A program made the position numbers and the translations under genes. The notes under the pieces are model-generated. The model searched no databases and was not told the origin of the DNA. It saw only the letters and a program-made list of their open reading frames with translations. From Schizophyllum amplum (Eukaryota; Basidiomycota; Agaricomycetes; Agaricales; Schizophyllaceae): a stretch of 64,000 bases of DNA. This document shows, one piece after another, positions 1 through 10,233 of the stretch. Position 1 is the stretch's first letter; each line of letters begins with the position of its first letter. The stretch is from contig VDMD01000012.1 of assembly GCA_007026445.1 (NCBI GenBank), positions 248,001-312,000 of the forward strand, given 5' to 3'.

Positions 1-508
1 GGTGTGCAGCGCGGGCACATATGCGCATGCAAGCCTTTTCTATGGACGTGTATGTCTCTCGTGAGCCTTCTGGTTGTTGTTGGAACGTCGCCGATGCCAT
101 TTTTCGATTTTCTTGCCGGGGACTCCAGCAGTGGACCCAGGGGCCAGAGTGGACCTACAGCTGCTTCGCCGAACTGGGGTTCTTCCATCAAGACAGTCTG
201 ATGCGTGCGCGCACACGCGACGGCGAAGTCAGCTGCGCAGAAAGTAGTAATAATTGGACAGAAGCACGCCCTTTCCCAATCTTGTCTTCCTCCCTCATCG
301 TTCCCGGCGGTCTGCAGGACCCACCCGCAGTGGCCTCCAGAGCTAGTCGCTTCTCTTTGTATTCGTTCTGAATCAGCATCTCCTATCCCTTGCTCTACCC
401 AGCCTTCGTGCGTATGTAACGCGGCCTTGCCCGAGCGATTCTCACCAACGGTTACAGGCGGTCCCCCGACGATCCTTCCCAGTCCCCCACCTTCGCACAT
501 CAGACGCC

Positions 509-807
509 ATGCAGAAAAGAGGCGGAGGACGTCAGTCCATGTCCGAGCTCAAGCTCCGACGGCTGCTCGAGCATAACCAACGGTTGCGAGAGGACCTCGC
601 ACGCCCCCGTATCAAAGTCAGCGAAGCCAGCGCGAGGTGTGTTGTCAATCCCCTCCCCACATTTGCAGTATCTGACATATTTGCAACAGCCTCATCCGCT
701 ACTGCCGCACAACGAAGGACTTCCTAGTACCCTCAGTCTGGGGGCCCGTCAATCGCGGAGAGCACCCATACGAACAGCCCAGCAAGGGCTGCTGCTCTAT
801 CCAGTGA
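509..807 (+). CDS. ste18: Heterotrimeric G-protein gamma subunit
   Basis: Gamma subunit of the heterotrimeric G protein; it pairs with G-beta at the plasma membrane in pheromone and nutrient signalling. Two exons (509-636 and 690-807) flank a 53-nt GT-AG intron and give 81 residues, usual for fungal G-gamma. Visible signatures are the coiled-coil segment [20 protein letters not shown], then [15 protein letters not shown], then the C-terminal CCSIQ, whose last four residues CSIQ form a CaaX prenylation box preceded by a possible palmitoylated Cys. The start at 509 adds [10 protein letters not shown] before the conserved MSELK, as in other fungal family members; the Met at 539 is an alternative. 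The reading frame is intact. Confidence 0.93.
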
Positions 808-1046
808 TCGCCACGTCGTCTGCCTTCCGTATATGTCGGACGCGGGGCACCGGCAGAGACCACCTTCCCCTGTACATACCTTGCTGATCTTTCCCGGTTT
901 TCCTGTCGTGTCCGTCTCATACGTGGATTGTATCTATCGGTCTTGCTTTTTATATAGGCTTCCCCAGTTTCTGCTTCATACGTGCTCGTGTGTAGTCCCT
1001 AGATACCGTGCATACGCGCTGTTGTACTTCTCCTTACGCTCACTGC

Positions 1047-1661
1047 TCAGAGCTGCTTGATGAAGTTGCTCACTCCCGCCTCATTCAACGCGCCGACGAA
1101 CTGCGCGCCCGGGATGGGCTTGCCGTTGCGGAACGCCATAACTGTTGGCAGGCTTCGGATCTGGGGTTACATAGGCATGACAGTGTCAGCACGCCGCTGG
1201 GCGGGCGGGGATTGGGGAATGCATACGCTGAACTGCTGGCCGAGTTGCATGCCAAACTCCGAGTCGGTGTCAAACTGCACAAGGTCTAATGGGAGTTTAG
1301 ACGTGCCGGATAGCTGCCCCTCTGCAGTAGACTTCTCGAGGACGGGGGACAGCATATGACACGGGCGGCACCAGCTAAACTCCGTTAGACAGCGTTCACA
1401 AGCACATCACGACATTGACACGCACTCGGCATAAAAGTCCACAAGGACTATGCGGTCCTTAAAGCTCTCTCCGCTCATGTCATTGTAGACCTGTGGTGGG
1501 CAGACGGGTGAGGATGCGACGAGGACAAAGTTGAGAGCAGTTCGTACCTTCTGGTCAGCATTAGGATAGTGCTTCGCGCGTAGAGCCGTTGAGGCGAAGG
1601 AGCGACGCGACCCTTGGGCGAGCTGCGTGGACACGGATTGACGAAGGACGTTCAGAGACAT
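1047..1661 (-). CDS. Thioredoxin, mitochondrial type
   Basis: Small disulfide reductase. Four exons (1661-1548, 1490-1426, 1374-1227, 1160-1047) with introns of 57, 51 and 66 nt give 146 residues. The first 30 or so residues are basic and Ser-rich (for example RRSFASTALRAKHYPN), like a mitochondrial presequence. The core follows: VLVDFYADWCRPCHMLSPVL holds the redox pair, SLPTVMAFRNGKP carries the cis-Pro loop, and the protein ends NFIKQL. The active site reads WCRPC rather than the common WCGPC; the intervening residue can shift redox potential, and both cysteines are present. The mitochondrial location is inferred from the presequence-like start only. Confidence 0.9.
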
Positions 1662-2023
1662 GGCCTGGTAATCACAGTAGGGAGTGAACGAGGAGAGCCT
1701 GTGTTATGTAGCACCGGGGAGCGGACCGGAGTCATGTCGTGATGAGATGATGACAGTGGTCGCTGTCGCGCACAAGCGCACATACGCGAACGGCGTACCG
1801 ACTATCCAACTGGCCATCGCGCAAGGCAAGTAGTCAACTTCATAGACACAACGACAGTGCACAGTAATATTCAGATACTGTACATTAGTGCAGCCCAAGA
1901 CCAGCCAATTACCCAAAAGTCGAAAGTAAATACATAAACGCGCACGTCTGGGAAAGGTCCGTCTGGTATACCAAAGGCCTATATGCCTCCCTTTGCAACT
2001 CAACATGAACGTCCAATCGACGG
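1662..2023 (+). other. Intergenic, no gene seen
   Basis: Lies between the 5' end of the thioredoxin gene and the 3' end of the next minus-strand gene. It should hold the thioredoxin promoter and the terminator of the unknown gene. No TATA box, repeat or convincing ORF was recognised. Confidence 0.5.
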
Positions 2024-3383
2024 TCAAGTAACCGTGACGATTTCCCCCTTCCCATCCTTCAAGATGACAAGCTCACACTCGACCTTCTCCCCCGTGTCAA
2101 GGCAAACCACGTCGGTCGCGTCGATAACACTCGTCCTGATCTGCCGCTTCTCGAAGAAGGACCTGCCGAGTACGACGTCGAAGTGCGGTTCTTCAGACAG
2201 GTATACCTGCACGACGACCGGGTGGCCGCTGCCGGGATCTGCTCCCTCAGGCGAAGCGCCGTTTGCACGCTGACCGGCAGCATCACCGTTGGGGCGTCGA
2301 GCTCGCTTGCCGCCAGAGGTTCCCAGAGCTTGAGCAGGAGACGCCGTTGTCACGGCGGCGGGGAAAGATGCGGCGCGGGGCGACAACAAAGTACCACGCT
2401 TCGAAGGGTAAAGCGTGACGGGCCACTTTCCGACGTTGACGAGGCCGCTATAGCCGTAATGCCCTGGTGCGGCGTCCTTGGGTATGAATCCGTGCTTGAG
2501 GGCAAATATGCGGGATATGTAGACATGTCGGTAGCCAGCCTTCAGGAGCATGCGCACTGCGAGGGCGTCAGCATGCAAAGGAAAAACTGCAGTCTTTCGG
2601 GACTATCAACATCGGGTCTGGGATACACAACGGAGAGGGATAGCGATGAGTAACGCACCATTTTGCACAGGCCCTATACTCCCCATAACCGTTCGCACCC
2701 CGTTCTCATTGTGGAACCGGTCAAACTCCTTCTTGAATTTGGGCACCCCATCATCCTCGATGTCGGCCGTGACCATGGTGCCAAGACTGGCGGCGCTGCG
2801 ACGCGATCTTCGGCTGATCGTACTGCGCGGGCTCGGCGAACGCGACGCGATGTGGGTGCTCGCAGGGACAGATAGATTTGCACGAGAGGCCTTGAAGAGG
2901 TAGAAGCTCGGGTTCAGGTTCTCCGTGGGCAGTGGTCGCGCAGGGTTGCGCAGGTACAGCGTGGGCGTAGTCGTGGGCGGTCCGCCATTCGCAGACAAGG
3001 CGGACGATGTCGACGCGTCGGCGGCCTCGGGCGACTGTAATATGCGCCATGTGTATATGGTGTAATCGGCATCTGCGAGAGAAATGCTGAATGAGCGAAG
3101 ACTGCACACCGGCACGCAAGGACGACGTACCATCGTCCAGGTTCCATACGGTGTCGTTGAACTCGTACTTCAGCCAGCCCGGTCCGACGCGCTGCCGTTC
3201 ATAGTCGGTGTGCGCCTTGCGGCTGAGCTTGTCATAGAGCGCGAGGAGGGATTCCTGTGTGACTGCGTGCTTGCAGGTCTGAGTGGCCCGACCTCCTGCG
3301 CACGCGACTTGACACTCACAGGAATGAACGAGGGAGAACGAGGAGGTCGGCGTGTGGACGTCGACGATGGGTGGCGCGTTCAT
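2024..3383 (-). CDS. Conserved basidiomycete protein of unknown function, aspartyl-protease-like C-terminus
   Basis: I cannot name this protein. Four exons (3383-3320, 3262-3131, 3072-2659, 2586-2024) with introns of 57, 58 and 72 nt give 390 residues in one open frame. The N-terminal part is acidic to neutral and includes PGWLKYEFNDTVWNLDDG. The middle is rich in Ser/Arg. A compact segment follows with LLKAGYRHVYISRIFALKHG, then a disordered Ala/Gly stretch. The C-terminus contains VYLSEEPHFDVVLGRSFFEK and CLDTGEKVECELVILKDG, which resembles the flap and closing strands of retropepsin-like domains. No DTG/DSG catalytic triplet sits where the fold needs it (CLDTGE comes late), so any protease role is doubtful. 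The exon 1 acceptor (3263) was chosen to avoid an immediate stop. Confidence 0.72.
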
Positions 3384-3751
3384 CGGTTTTCAGGGTTCAG
3401 CGATGCTCAGCGCTCAGTACAAGTGCCTCTTTTGAGTGCAGGTCGTGGAGAAGGACAAGGAGGAAACGTCACGTTCGTGCTGAACGGCATGGTTGCTGCG
3501 AACGTCGAATGACCTGACACTCGATCGTGCTGACGTACACATGCGCAGGCGCCTGCAGACACGCGTGCACTGAATGGATATCCCAGACACTTGGACGTTG
3601 GACGAGCGGACAACTTGAAGGCCCCACTCCGACATGAGAGAATACAACGTTATGGCGAGACGTAGAATATAGGGTAGTAAATAAGTACATCACCGAAGGA
3701 CAACTGCAGTCCCTGACCCACGCAGAGGATATAAGAGGACGATCAGACAGG
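3384..3751 (-). other. Intergenic, no gene seen
   Basis: Between the unknown gene's start and the UBC9 stop. Short ORFs here are out of frame with any recognisable family. Presumably the promoter of the unknown gene plus the UBC9 3' UTR. Confidence 0.45.
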
Positions 3752-4706
3752 CTACTTGGGCACGTTCTCCCGTGCTTGCTGCTTGATGCGTTTGCTGCAG
3801 GACGACCGATGAGACAGGAAGGAAGAGGACGGGTACGTGCTACGTACTCGTATGCAATCTTGTCATTCCTGAATGAGACGTTAGCAATCGACGCTTAAAG
3901 ATATACGAGGTACACTTACTTGAACATGGTATACGCGTCGCTTTGTGCTGGATCGTTGACGTTGGGGTCGTCTAGGAGATCCTGTATACCTAGCAGAATC
4001 TACAGCGATGGCATGAGCGGCGAAGACGGACACTGAAGATCTCGACTGACCTGCTTGATGGTGATTGCGGGTTTCCATGATTTCTCCTCGTCAAGGATAG
4101 ACAGGCAGACGGTCCCAGACGGGTAGACGTTTGGATGGAAAAGTGGAGGAGTGAATTTGCCTTCACATTACGCCGATTTAGTCAGTGCAAGTAAACCTCA
4201 CACGCATGGTTCACGCACATTTAGGCGGCTTGGAGGGGTAGTCTGACAGCGGTATGAGTGCGAGGAGGGTTGAGATAGGTAAACTGTAGGTGCATACCTT
4301 CAGGGAATATCATCATCAACTTGAAAAGGCCTCCTTCCCATGAAGTCTATAACTTCGTTAGCACTTCGCAGGATGATATGCACATGACTAGTAGGAAGGA
4401 CTTACGCCAGTCTTCCCTGGGATGCCAACCTCCCATTCCATTAGGTTCATTGAGCCATCTGCGGCCTTGGATGGTTTCGCGTAGAATCCCTATGATCATG
4501 GTCAACTTTCAGACACTTGTGTATATGGTTGTCACCCATGTAGAGACGCGTCCGCGGTCACGATAACGCGTCGACAGAGTGCTAGTCATTCCAAGACCAT
4601 GGCTGCAAATTCAGACCCAAAAGCAAGATCGGACACATACGAAGGGATGATCCTTCCTCCACTGCTTTCTCTCTTCAGCAAGACGCGGACGGCAGATCCC
4701 AGACAT
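3752..4706 (-). CDS. ubc9: SUMO-conjugating enzyme E2 Ubc9
   Basis: E2 enzyme that takes SUMO from the Aos1-Uba2 E1 and attaches it to lysines of nuclear proteins. Eight exons (4706-4641, 4489-4406, 4346-4298, 4242-4219, 4160-4051, 3999-3920, 3868-3848, 3794-3752) give 158 residues, the usual length. The start [20 protein letters not shown] is the family N-terminus; [13 protein letters not shown] and the catalytic stretch [16 protein letters not shown] follow, with the active Cys in [26 protein letters not shown] is diagnostic of Ubc9 rather than other E2s. Two exons are only 24 and 21 nt long. Intron 1 is long (151 nt) for this window; the rest are 51-59 nt. The frame is intact. Confidence 0.96.
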
Positions 4707-5036
4707 TGCGGAGGAGTGCGAGTTTGAGCAGAAAGTACAGCGCCACGAACAATGGTCCTGAACGCAAGAAGAACAAGTACGCTGATTCAGCAACCTCCGA
4801 CGCAAGCACATCGATACATGACCACGCGAGCACATCGGCCCGGAGCTCTTCAGCAGGCTACTCATAACTGAAATCGAGTGTGTTCAGCTCAGACTGAGCT
4901 TTCTAACAGCCAGACTGGTGTCTTTGAGAGCCTCCTTTACAGCTAGAGAAAAGATGGTGAACATCGACAAGTCACCAAAGATGCTATGCGGTATTAGGGC
5001 TACACTGTGGTTTAGGCGGGCTATACATCGCTTGTA
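4707..5036 (-). other. UBC9 upstream region, no gene seen
   Basis: Separates the UBC9 start from the SNU13 stop, both on the minus strand. It should carry the UBC9 promoter and SNU13 3' UTR. No motif was recognised with confidence. Confidence 0.45.
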
Positions 5037-5567
5037 CTAGAACATGAGCCTCTGGATGGCATTCTTGATGGTCGTGATTTGGCTCTGCAGCTCCCGAGAC
5101 TCGCTCGTGGTCACGCTGACGGCGATGACAGGGCGAGTGACATTGCAAGCACGACCAAGAGCGGCCTTGGAGGGCACGAAGACGTAGGGAACGTTCTATA
5201 TGACTGTCAATAACTTGGACCATCATCGCGAGCACCAAAGCGCACCTTCTCCTCGCACAGCAAAGGGAGATGCATCAGGATCTCGATAGGCTCCGTGTCG
5301 GCAGTCAAGACGATGAACTCAGCGATACCGCGGTTAAGCGTCTTGGTCGCTGTAACTTTTGTTGGTTGTCTTCCTCACAGCAGACTTGAATATTGCGCAC
5401 CTTCGTTAGCACCCTTCTTGATCTGCTTGTACTGCCCAGCCTGCTGAACAAGATCCAAAATCTAGCGCTTGCGTCAGAGGATGCATGATGCGTTCGTTCT
5501 TTCCCCCGCACCTGGTTCACAAGTCCCGCGTCCGCGAGGGGCCATGCTTTTCCATGATCCTCGCCAT
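5037..5567 (-). CDS. snu13: U4/U6.U5 snRNP and box C/D snoRNP protein Snu13
   Basis: L7Ae-family RNA-binding protein of the U4/U6.U5 tri-snRNP and of box C/D snoRNPs; it recognises kink-turn RNA. Exons 2-4 (5461-5401, 5349-5246, 5195-5037) are clear: [40 protein letters not shown] and [15 protein letters not shown] match the family closely. Introns are 50-51 nt. Exon 1 should encode the conserved [13 protein letters not shown], which is present, but the ATG at 5567 reads into it only if one base is missing in the T4/A4 run at 5548-5551. Without that correction the frame opens upstream to a Met at 5691 with an unfamiliar N-terminus. A sequencing deletion is more likely than a new N-terminus. 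Confidence 0.9.
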
Positions 5568-6589
5568 TTCTTTGATTTTGCGTTGGCGACCTCACAAAGA
5601 AGATCCTTGGTCGAACGAAGGGGTTGAAGACGAAAAGGAAACAAGCGCGCCGAATTTTTGATGCGTCGTGAGAAAGCATCGATCGATGCACCTGTCGGGC
5701 CGTGTTACCGGCCGGAAGCGCTCACTGTAAACCACCAAGCGCCCCAACCTCCATATACTTATTGAGAAAATCTACGGCGCTCCGTGCATGTATACATATC
5801 ATTGTGGGCTCTGCTGTGCTCTGTTCATCAGCGTTAACATCTGCCAGATGATTTTCCGACAGGCGGTGGGCGGCGAGAACGTAAATCAAGGCTGCACCGG
5901 CTCCGTCCCAGGCTCGTCCTCGAATGATGTGAGCGAGTCCTTACCGGTACCTTCCAACGGGGCCCAATCTAGCGCAAAAATGAGAGGACTGCTCTGTGCA
6001 CGGGCAGTTTCCGGACTCTCTGAATCGCATTTTCTGGTCGTGGGGCTGAGCCTCAACTGTATGGTCGCACGCCTACCTAGGTCCACCTCCAGGCTCCACG
6101 GCAACTCCATGGGTATCTTCGGTACTGTTCACCGCATCTCACCCGACTGGACCGGATAGGTAAGTATGTAGACTGCCCCAGGTTGGCCCCAGGGTCTTTG
6201 TTCACTGCACGACTGCGCACCGCAGCGCGCTGAGTCCGTTTGAAGATTGTTTGAAAGCTGACGCCTTTCAGTTGTGGAGTTGGATGACCTGACATCAGCA
6301 GCCGACAAGCGCGACGACCCCGCCGGCGTGCCATGGTCCCCGTTTGTTGCCCCCCGGAATGCATTCATTCAATCATTTGTGGCCCCTTCGCAACGCCTGC
6401 GGGCTAACAATGGCTCAAGCACATCCGAACTCCACATTCACACACCTCCGCAGTGGCAGCCGCGTATATAAGGGTACGCGACGTCGACGTTAACCTCACA
6501 GTCTTCCCGGTCTCCCAGTCTCGTTCAGTCAACCCTTTCTCTGTCTCTGCATCCAGTCTTTTGATACTCCCCGTCTTTCACTCGACTTC
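5568..6589 (+). other. Upstream region of the secreted Gly/Ser protein gene, no gene seen
   Basis: About 1 kb with no recognisable protein. The proximal part has a clear TATA box (6465-6472) and a pyrimidine-rich leader, typical of a highly expressed fungal gene. The distal part should include the SNU13 promoter. Short ORFs on both strands look random. Confidence 0.5.
6465..6472 (+). promoter_or_regulatory. TATA box of the secreted Gly/Ser protein gene
   Basis: TATATAAG lies 118 bp before the ATG at 6590 and is followed by a CT-rich stretch (about 6500-6580), the layout of strong fungal promoters. No other gene start lies close by. Confidence 0.7.
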
Positions 6590-7695
6590 ATGATGATGTA
6601 CTTCAAGGCTATCATTCTCACATCTCTGCTTTCAGCCTCCGTCACCGGAGCGCCGATGTCTCTGAGGTACGTCTGCCGTTCTTTGCTACGTGGCCACCGA
6701 TGCTGATGCTGTCTTAGCGCGTCTGGCACTTCCGGCGGCGCGGTGTTCTCGGCGTCCAGCGCCCCGAGTGGGCCTGCTTCGGGCTTCCCCTCGGGTGCGC
6801 CGTCCGGCTCCGCATCAGCATCCTTCCCCTCTGGCTCTGGCGGTCCCTCTGGCGGGCCCTGGGGCGGCATGGGAGGCGGCGGCTGTGGCGGTGGAGCAAG
6901 CGGCCCTCCTGGAGCTTCCGGCTCGGGCTCGGGCCCTCCGCCTCGGGTGCCTACCCGTCGGCCTCAGCGTCCGGCTTCCCGTCTGGTACAGCTAGCGGCT
7001 CCGCTGCTGTCTCTACCTCTAGCGGTGCCAGCTTTGCCCGTCGTCAGGAGGAGTCTGGCAGCGCTTTCCCTTCGTCCGCCGCCAGCAGCGCCTTCCCTTC
7101 CGGTTCTGCGCCAGGTGGCGGCTCTGACATCTCCACCGCAACGGGTTCCGGCGCGTTCCCCGGCGCATCTGCATCTGGCGGTCCGGGTGGAGGCCACGGC
7201 GGTGGCCATGGTGGTCACGGCGGCCACGGCGGAGGCAACGGTGGATGTGGCGGCGCTGGCCCGAGTGGCAGCGGTGCCCCCAGTGGCTCCGCTGCGGCCT
7301 CCACTGCATTCCCCTCGGCATCGGCGTCTGCATCAGATATTCCTGGCACCGGCTCCTCTGCGGCGTTCGCTCGCTTCGCCCGCCAGGCCGAGTCGTCTGA
7401 ATCTTCTGGCTCTGCGTCGTCTGCGTTCCCATCCGGCTCCGCCTCGCCTTCGAGCGGCCCTGGTGGTGACGAGGGCTGCCCGCCTCCTCCTCCCGAGTGC
7501 CCCCCTCAGGGTGGTGAGGGCGCCTCTTCCGGCGCGTTCCCCTCTGGCACGGGCGCTTCGGGCTCTTTCCCGACCGCCTCTGGGTCGGCTGGCGGCGCGT
7601 CTTCCTTCCCCTCGGCTTCAGCATCTGCCTCGTCGAGCGCCTCCTCGTCGAGCGCTTCGTCTGGCGAGTCCTCTTGGAAGCTTAAGTTCTTCTAA
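6590..7695 (+). CDS. Secreted Gly/Ser/Ala-rich repeat protein
   Basis: Unrecognised as a named family. Exon 1 (6590-6666) encodes a signal peptide, MMMYFKAIILTSLLSASVTG, followed by a short intron ending near 6716. The mature chain is almost wholly low complexity: Ser, Gly, Ala and Pro with recurrent FPSG/FPSA units, a His/Gly patch (GGHGGGHGGHGG near 7190-7230) and a few paired Cys (GGCGG, GCPPPPPEC). Dibasic or Arg-Gln sites occur at FARRQEES (about 7040) and FARQAESS (about 7380), which could be Kex2-type cleavage points. The frame of exon 2 and the frame of the last 250 residues differ by one step near 6915-6945 inside the GGCTCGGGCTCGGGC repeat, so a base is probably missing. A wall or secreted matrix role is inference from composition. 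Confidence 0.7.
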
Positions 7696-8097
7696 GGTAT
7701 GCTATATGCGCTAGTCTGATGTGCTCGTTCGCTGAACATCCTGTAGTGCAGTATGCGAAAGTTGAGGTGTGGATGTTGATCATCGGTCTCGCTCGACGAT
7801 TTTACGATTCGCACACGACACGGACATAGCGTCGCCCGTAGACCGGGGCACGTTAATTTATTATACATTTATTGTGTAGCTTATGTAGCTGCGAGCATCT
7901 ACATGCAAGGAATTCTTCTATGCTCTCGTAATGTGTGAAGGGTTACCGATAGGGTGAGTATTGGCAGGTGAGCGACCCAGGTTACCTTTGCCACTCACGT
8001 CACTGGGGTCATGCTGCCCTAGCGCTGTGGTGTCGACTCTCAACCCCGTCCGAATCATCTTGTTTGAGACGTCCGAATCATCTTGTTTGAGACCACC
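7696..8097 (+). other. Intergenic with a perfect 23-bp tandem duplication
   Basis: Contains the 3' UTR of the secreted protein gene and the leader of the broken cyclotransferase gene. A 23-bp unit occurs twice in perfect tandem at 8048-8093, ending 4 bp before the ATG at 8098. No other feature was seen. Confidence 0.55.
8048..8093 (+). repeat. Perfect tandem duplication, 2 x 23 bp
   Basis: The unit beginning gtccgaatcatcttgtttg spans 8048-8070 and is repeated exactly at 8071-8093. Zero divergence implies a recent event. It sits directly before the start codon of the cyclotransferase-like pseudogene, which carries a second small duplication at 8187-8211. Confidence 0.95.
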
Positions 8098-8671
8098 ATG
8101 TCCGTAACGCTTAAGCAGACGGTTTACTTCGGCTACGGTAGCAACCTCTGGATCGACCGGAGAAGCAACGCTGCCCAGACAGCAAGTACGCAGGCAGTTA
8201 ATACGCAGGCATCGACCTCCTTCGTAATTGGTGAGACATTGATTTGCGACGCCTACATTGCGTGAACTCACTTGCTGATGCTGGTGAAAGGCGATGGTTA
8301 ATCAATTCTCGAGGCTACGCGAACATCATACCCGCTCCGGGGGAAGTCGTGTATGGGGGCCTGTACGAGATCGCGAAGGACGACGAGAGCAGACTCGACG
8401 ACGTACGTCTTCGAAGGCGTTCCCGAATCCTACGAGAAGCAGCACCGGGCGTCACTGGAGTACCTTGGCTCGCAGACCAGTGCATCATCTGTTGACAAGA
8501 TCATCGAGGAGGCCCTTGTCTACATCGACGGGCAGATGGACGGAGTCGCACGACAAGTGCCAGCCCGAGTACATCCCGCGGATGACCAACGCCATCGCAG
8601 ACGCGATACGAGAAGGCATCCCAGAGGATTATATTGAGAAGTATATGCGGAAGGTCATCCCCAAGGCGTGA
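8098..8671 (+). pseudogene. Broken gamma-glutamylcyclotransferase-like (GGCT/AIG2 fold) gene
   Basis: Family enzymes cleave gamma-glutamyl amino acids to 5-oxoproline. Pieces in order: VYFGYGSNLWID (the YGSN substrate-loop motif), CPDSKYAG, WLINSRGYANIIPAPGEVVY, YEKQHRASLEYLG and a clear C-terminus REGIPEDYIEKYMRKVIPKA. They do not share one frame. Breaks are a one-base loss near 8162, a 15-bp tandem duplication at 8187-8211 that adds a TAA, a shift near 8402 beside the intron-donor-like gtacgt, and another near 8540. One intron (about 8231-8290) still looks functional. Consensus errors could explain some shifts but not the duplication with a stop, so I call it a pseudogene. Confidence 0.7.
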
Positions 8672-8800
8672 AAATAGCGAACGTCGAAGGTAAGTGCGCA
8701 CAGCGCTATAGTAATGGAAAGTCCCACGGAAATGTCCGAACGACCTGCAGCCACCAAAAAGTGAAAGAGAAGTTCGAAAGGTCGTCCTCGTACAGCCTGA

Positions 8801-9569
8801 TCATACGATTCTAGGGCCATATGCTAGGTTGTTCAATGCCGGATCGTTCTTCACAAAGTCTGGTGACAGTGATCTGGAAAAGCGAGAGGCGAGCGTGATG
8901 TCCAAGTTCTCTACGTAGCTTCTCGCGATGACGATCGCGTCTGCGTAAAATATGAGCCAAGGAGACCTTCGCCGAAAGCGCATGCACTCACAGAACTGGT
9001 TGAATAGGACGGCCGTAAAGAGTGCCAGAGGCAATACTGTGACTGTGGACCATCCTTTCTGGCAGAACTCGATCGGGAATTCATCTCGTGAGCCGTCGAT
9101 GCACGCTGTAACGACGTCCTTGTCCTGCGGACGGAATGTCGAGTACATTGTGAAGGCCAGGGAAAGGACCGTGAAGATGAGGTGGATGACGAGAAGTCGA
9201 CTGTAGATCAGGGCAGCGGTCAAGCTCTTCGTGAGGGTGCAAAGCAGTCTGTGGGAAGGATTAGTCGCGTGTATAGCAAATGATAGTGGTCACGCACCCA
9301 AAAACCGAGAGAATCACCAAAATTGAGAATACGACCGCTTGGAAGACCAAGGAGACTTGGTCCTGTACTGGAATAGGGTGGCTCTCTGGATGAATAGTCA
9401 GCACTGTACCAAGCGCGTCTCGGAAAACGATCTCACTCAGCATGCTGACCTCCAACCAGCTCCCTGCGGCGCCGCCACCTCCGCACATTGCGGCAACCAA
9501 CGCGAGCACCCATACACCCGCTTTGAGCGGGAGGCAGACGAGGAACGAGTGGGTACGAAGGAATGCCAT
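8801..9569 (-). CDS. Four-helix membrane protein of unknown function
   Basis: Not recognised. Three exons (9569-9298, 9248-8992, 8940-8801) with 49- and 51-nt introns give 222 residues. Hydrophobic segments include FLVCLPLKAGVWVLALVAAM near the N-terminus, VFQAVVFSILVILSVFGLL, LLVIHLIFTVLSLAFTMY and TVTVLPLALFTAVLFNQF, so a tetraspan topology is likely. A loop between helices 3 and 4 has Cys residues (VTACIDGSRDEFPIEFCQKG), which might pair in the lumen or outside. The C-terminal tail (SPDFVKNDPALNNLAYGP) is soluble. The stop at 8801 may be premature: a plausible continuation (YEDDLSNFSFTFWWLQ) lies just past it in another frame, so one missing base is possible. Confidence 0.65.
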
Positions 9570-10233
9570 TATGATACAAGTGTATGCTCAACCAGGAGCA
9601 ATCGAAGAAGAAAGCGGGAGCCTGCGAGGCCACCGAGGGCGCGTCGAAAGAGAGAAGGACGAAGGGCGTCTAATCAAAGCGTCGGTCATCGCTGGAGGTT
9701 GAAATATAGTCGACCGAGAGATCGGTGCAGGACGGTTGCCAACGACGCTGATGACGGTAACGACGACGATCCGGACACGCTTAGTGGCCGAAGGACTTCC
9801 TTAAGGGCAGTTGCCGGTCGGAGCATGTTGGTTTCCGGGTGTCGCTGAGAGATAGCCTGGATTCACTGAACCCTAGTGAAGACGGCAAGCAGTCGACGGT
9901 CATGCATCGACGAAAAAGCAGCATGTTGTAAAGGCTTCCACTCCGGTTGCAGACGATAGTCTCGACAGAACCTGAGGCCTGAGAAATGAGCACCTTGACG
10001 CGCCGCAGGAATACACAGTGGTCCCGGTCATTGCCGTCGGGTTGCAGAAGATGATGGGAGGACCCTGATTCAAGTAGCGTGTGACACTTGTGTGACACTG
10101 TGAAAAATACAACTTGTAATATTACTTATACATATATACAAGGCCTTCCTTTTCAGGAAGTTGAACAGTCACGTGACAAAGCTATACTTTCAGTAACTAC
10201 CGCTTTGCGGGTATACAGATGTTCTTGAGATGC
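9570..10233 (-). other. Intergenic, no gene seen
   Basis: Between the permease 3' end and the membrane protein start. Several ORFs of 70-105 codons occur on both strands but have no family signature and skewed composition. Near 10110-10145 the DNA is AT-rich. Nothing else was recognised. Confidence 0.5.

Noticed and set aside
9781..10112. Minus-strand ORFs upstream of the permease 3' end
   Set aside because: Two overlapping frames of similar length, no conserved motif, likely chance.
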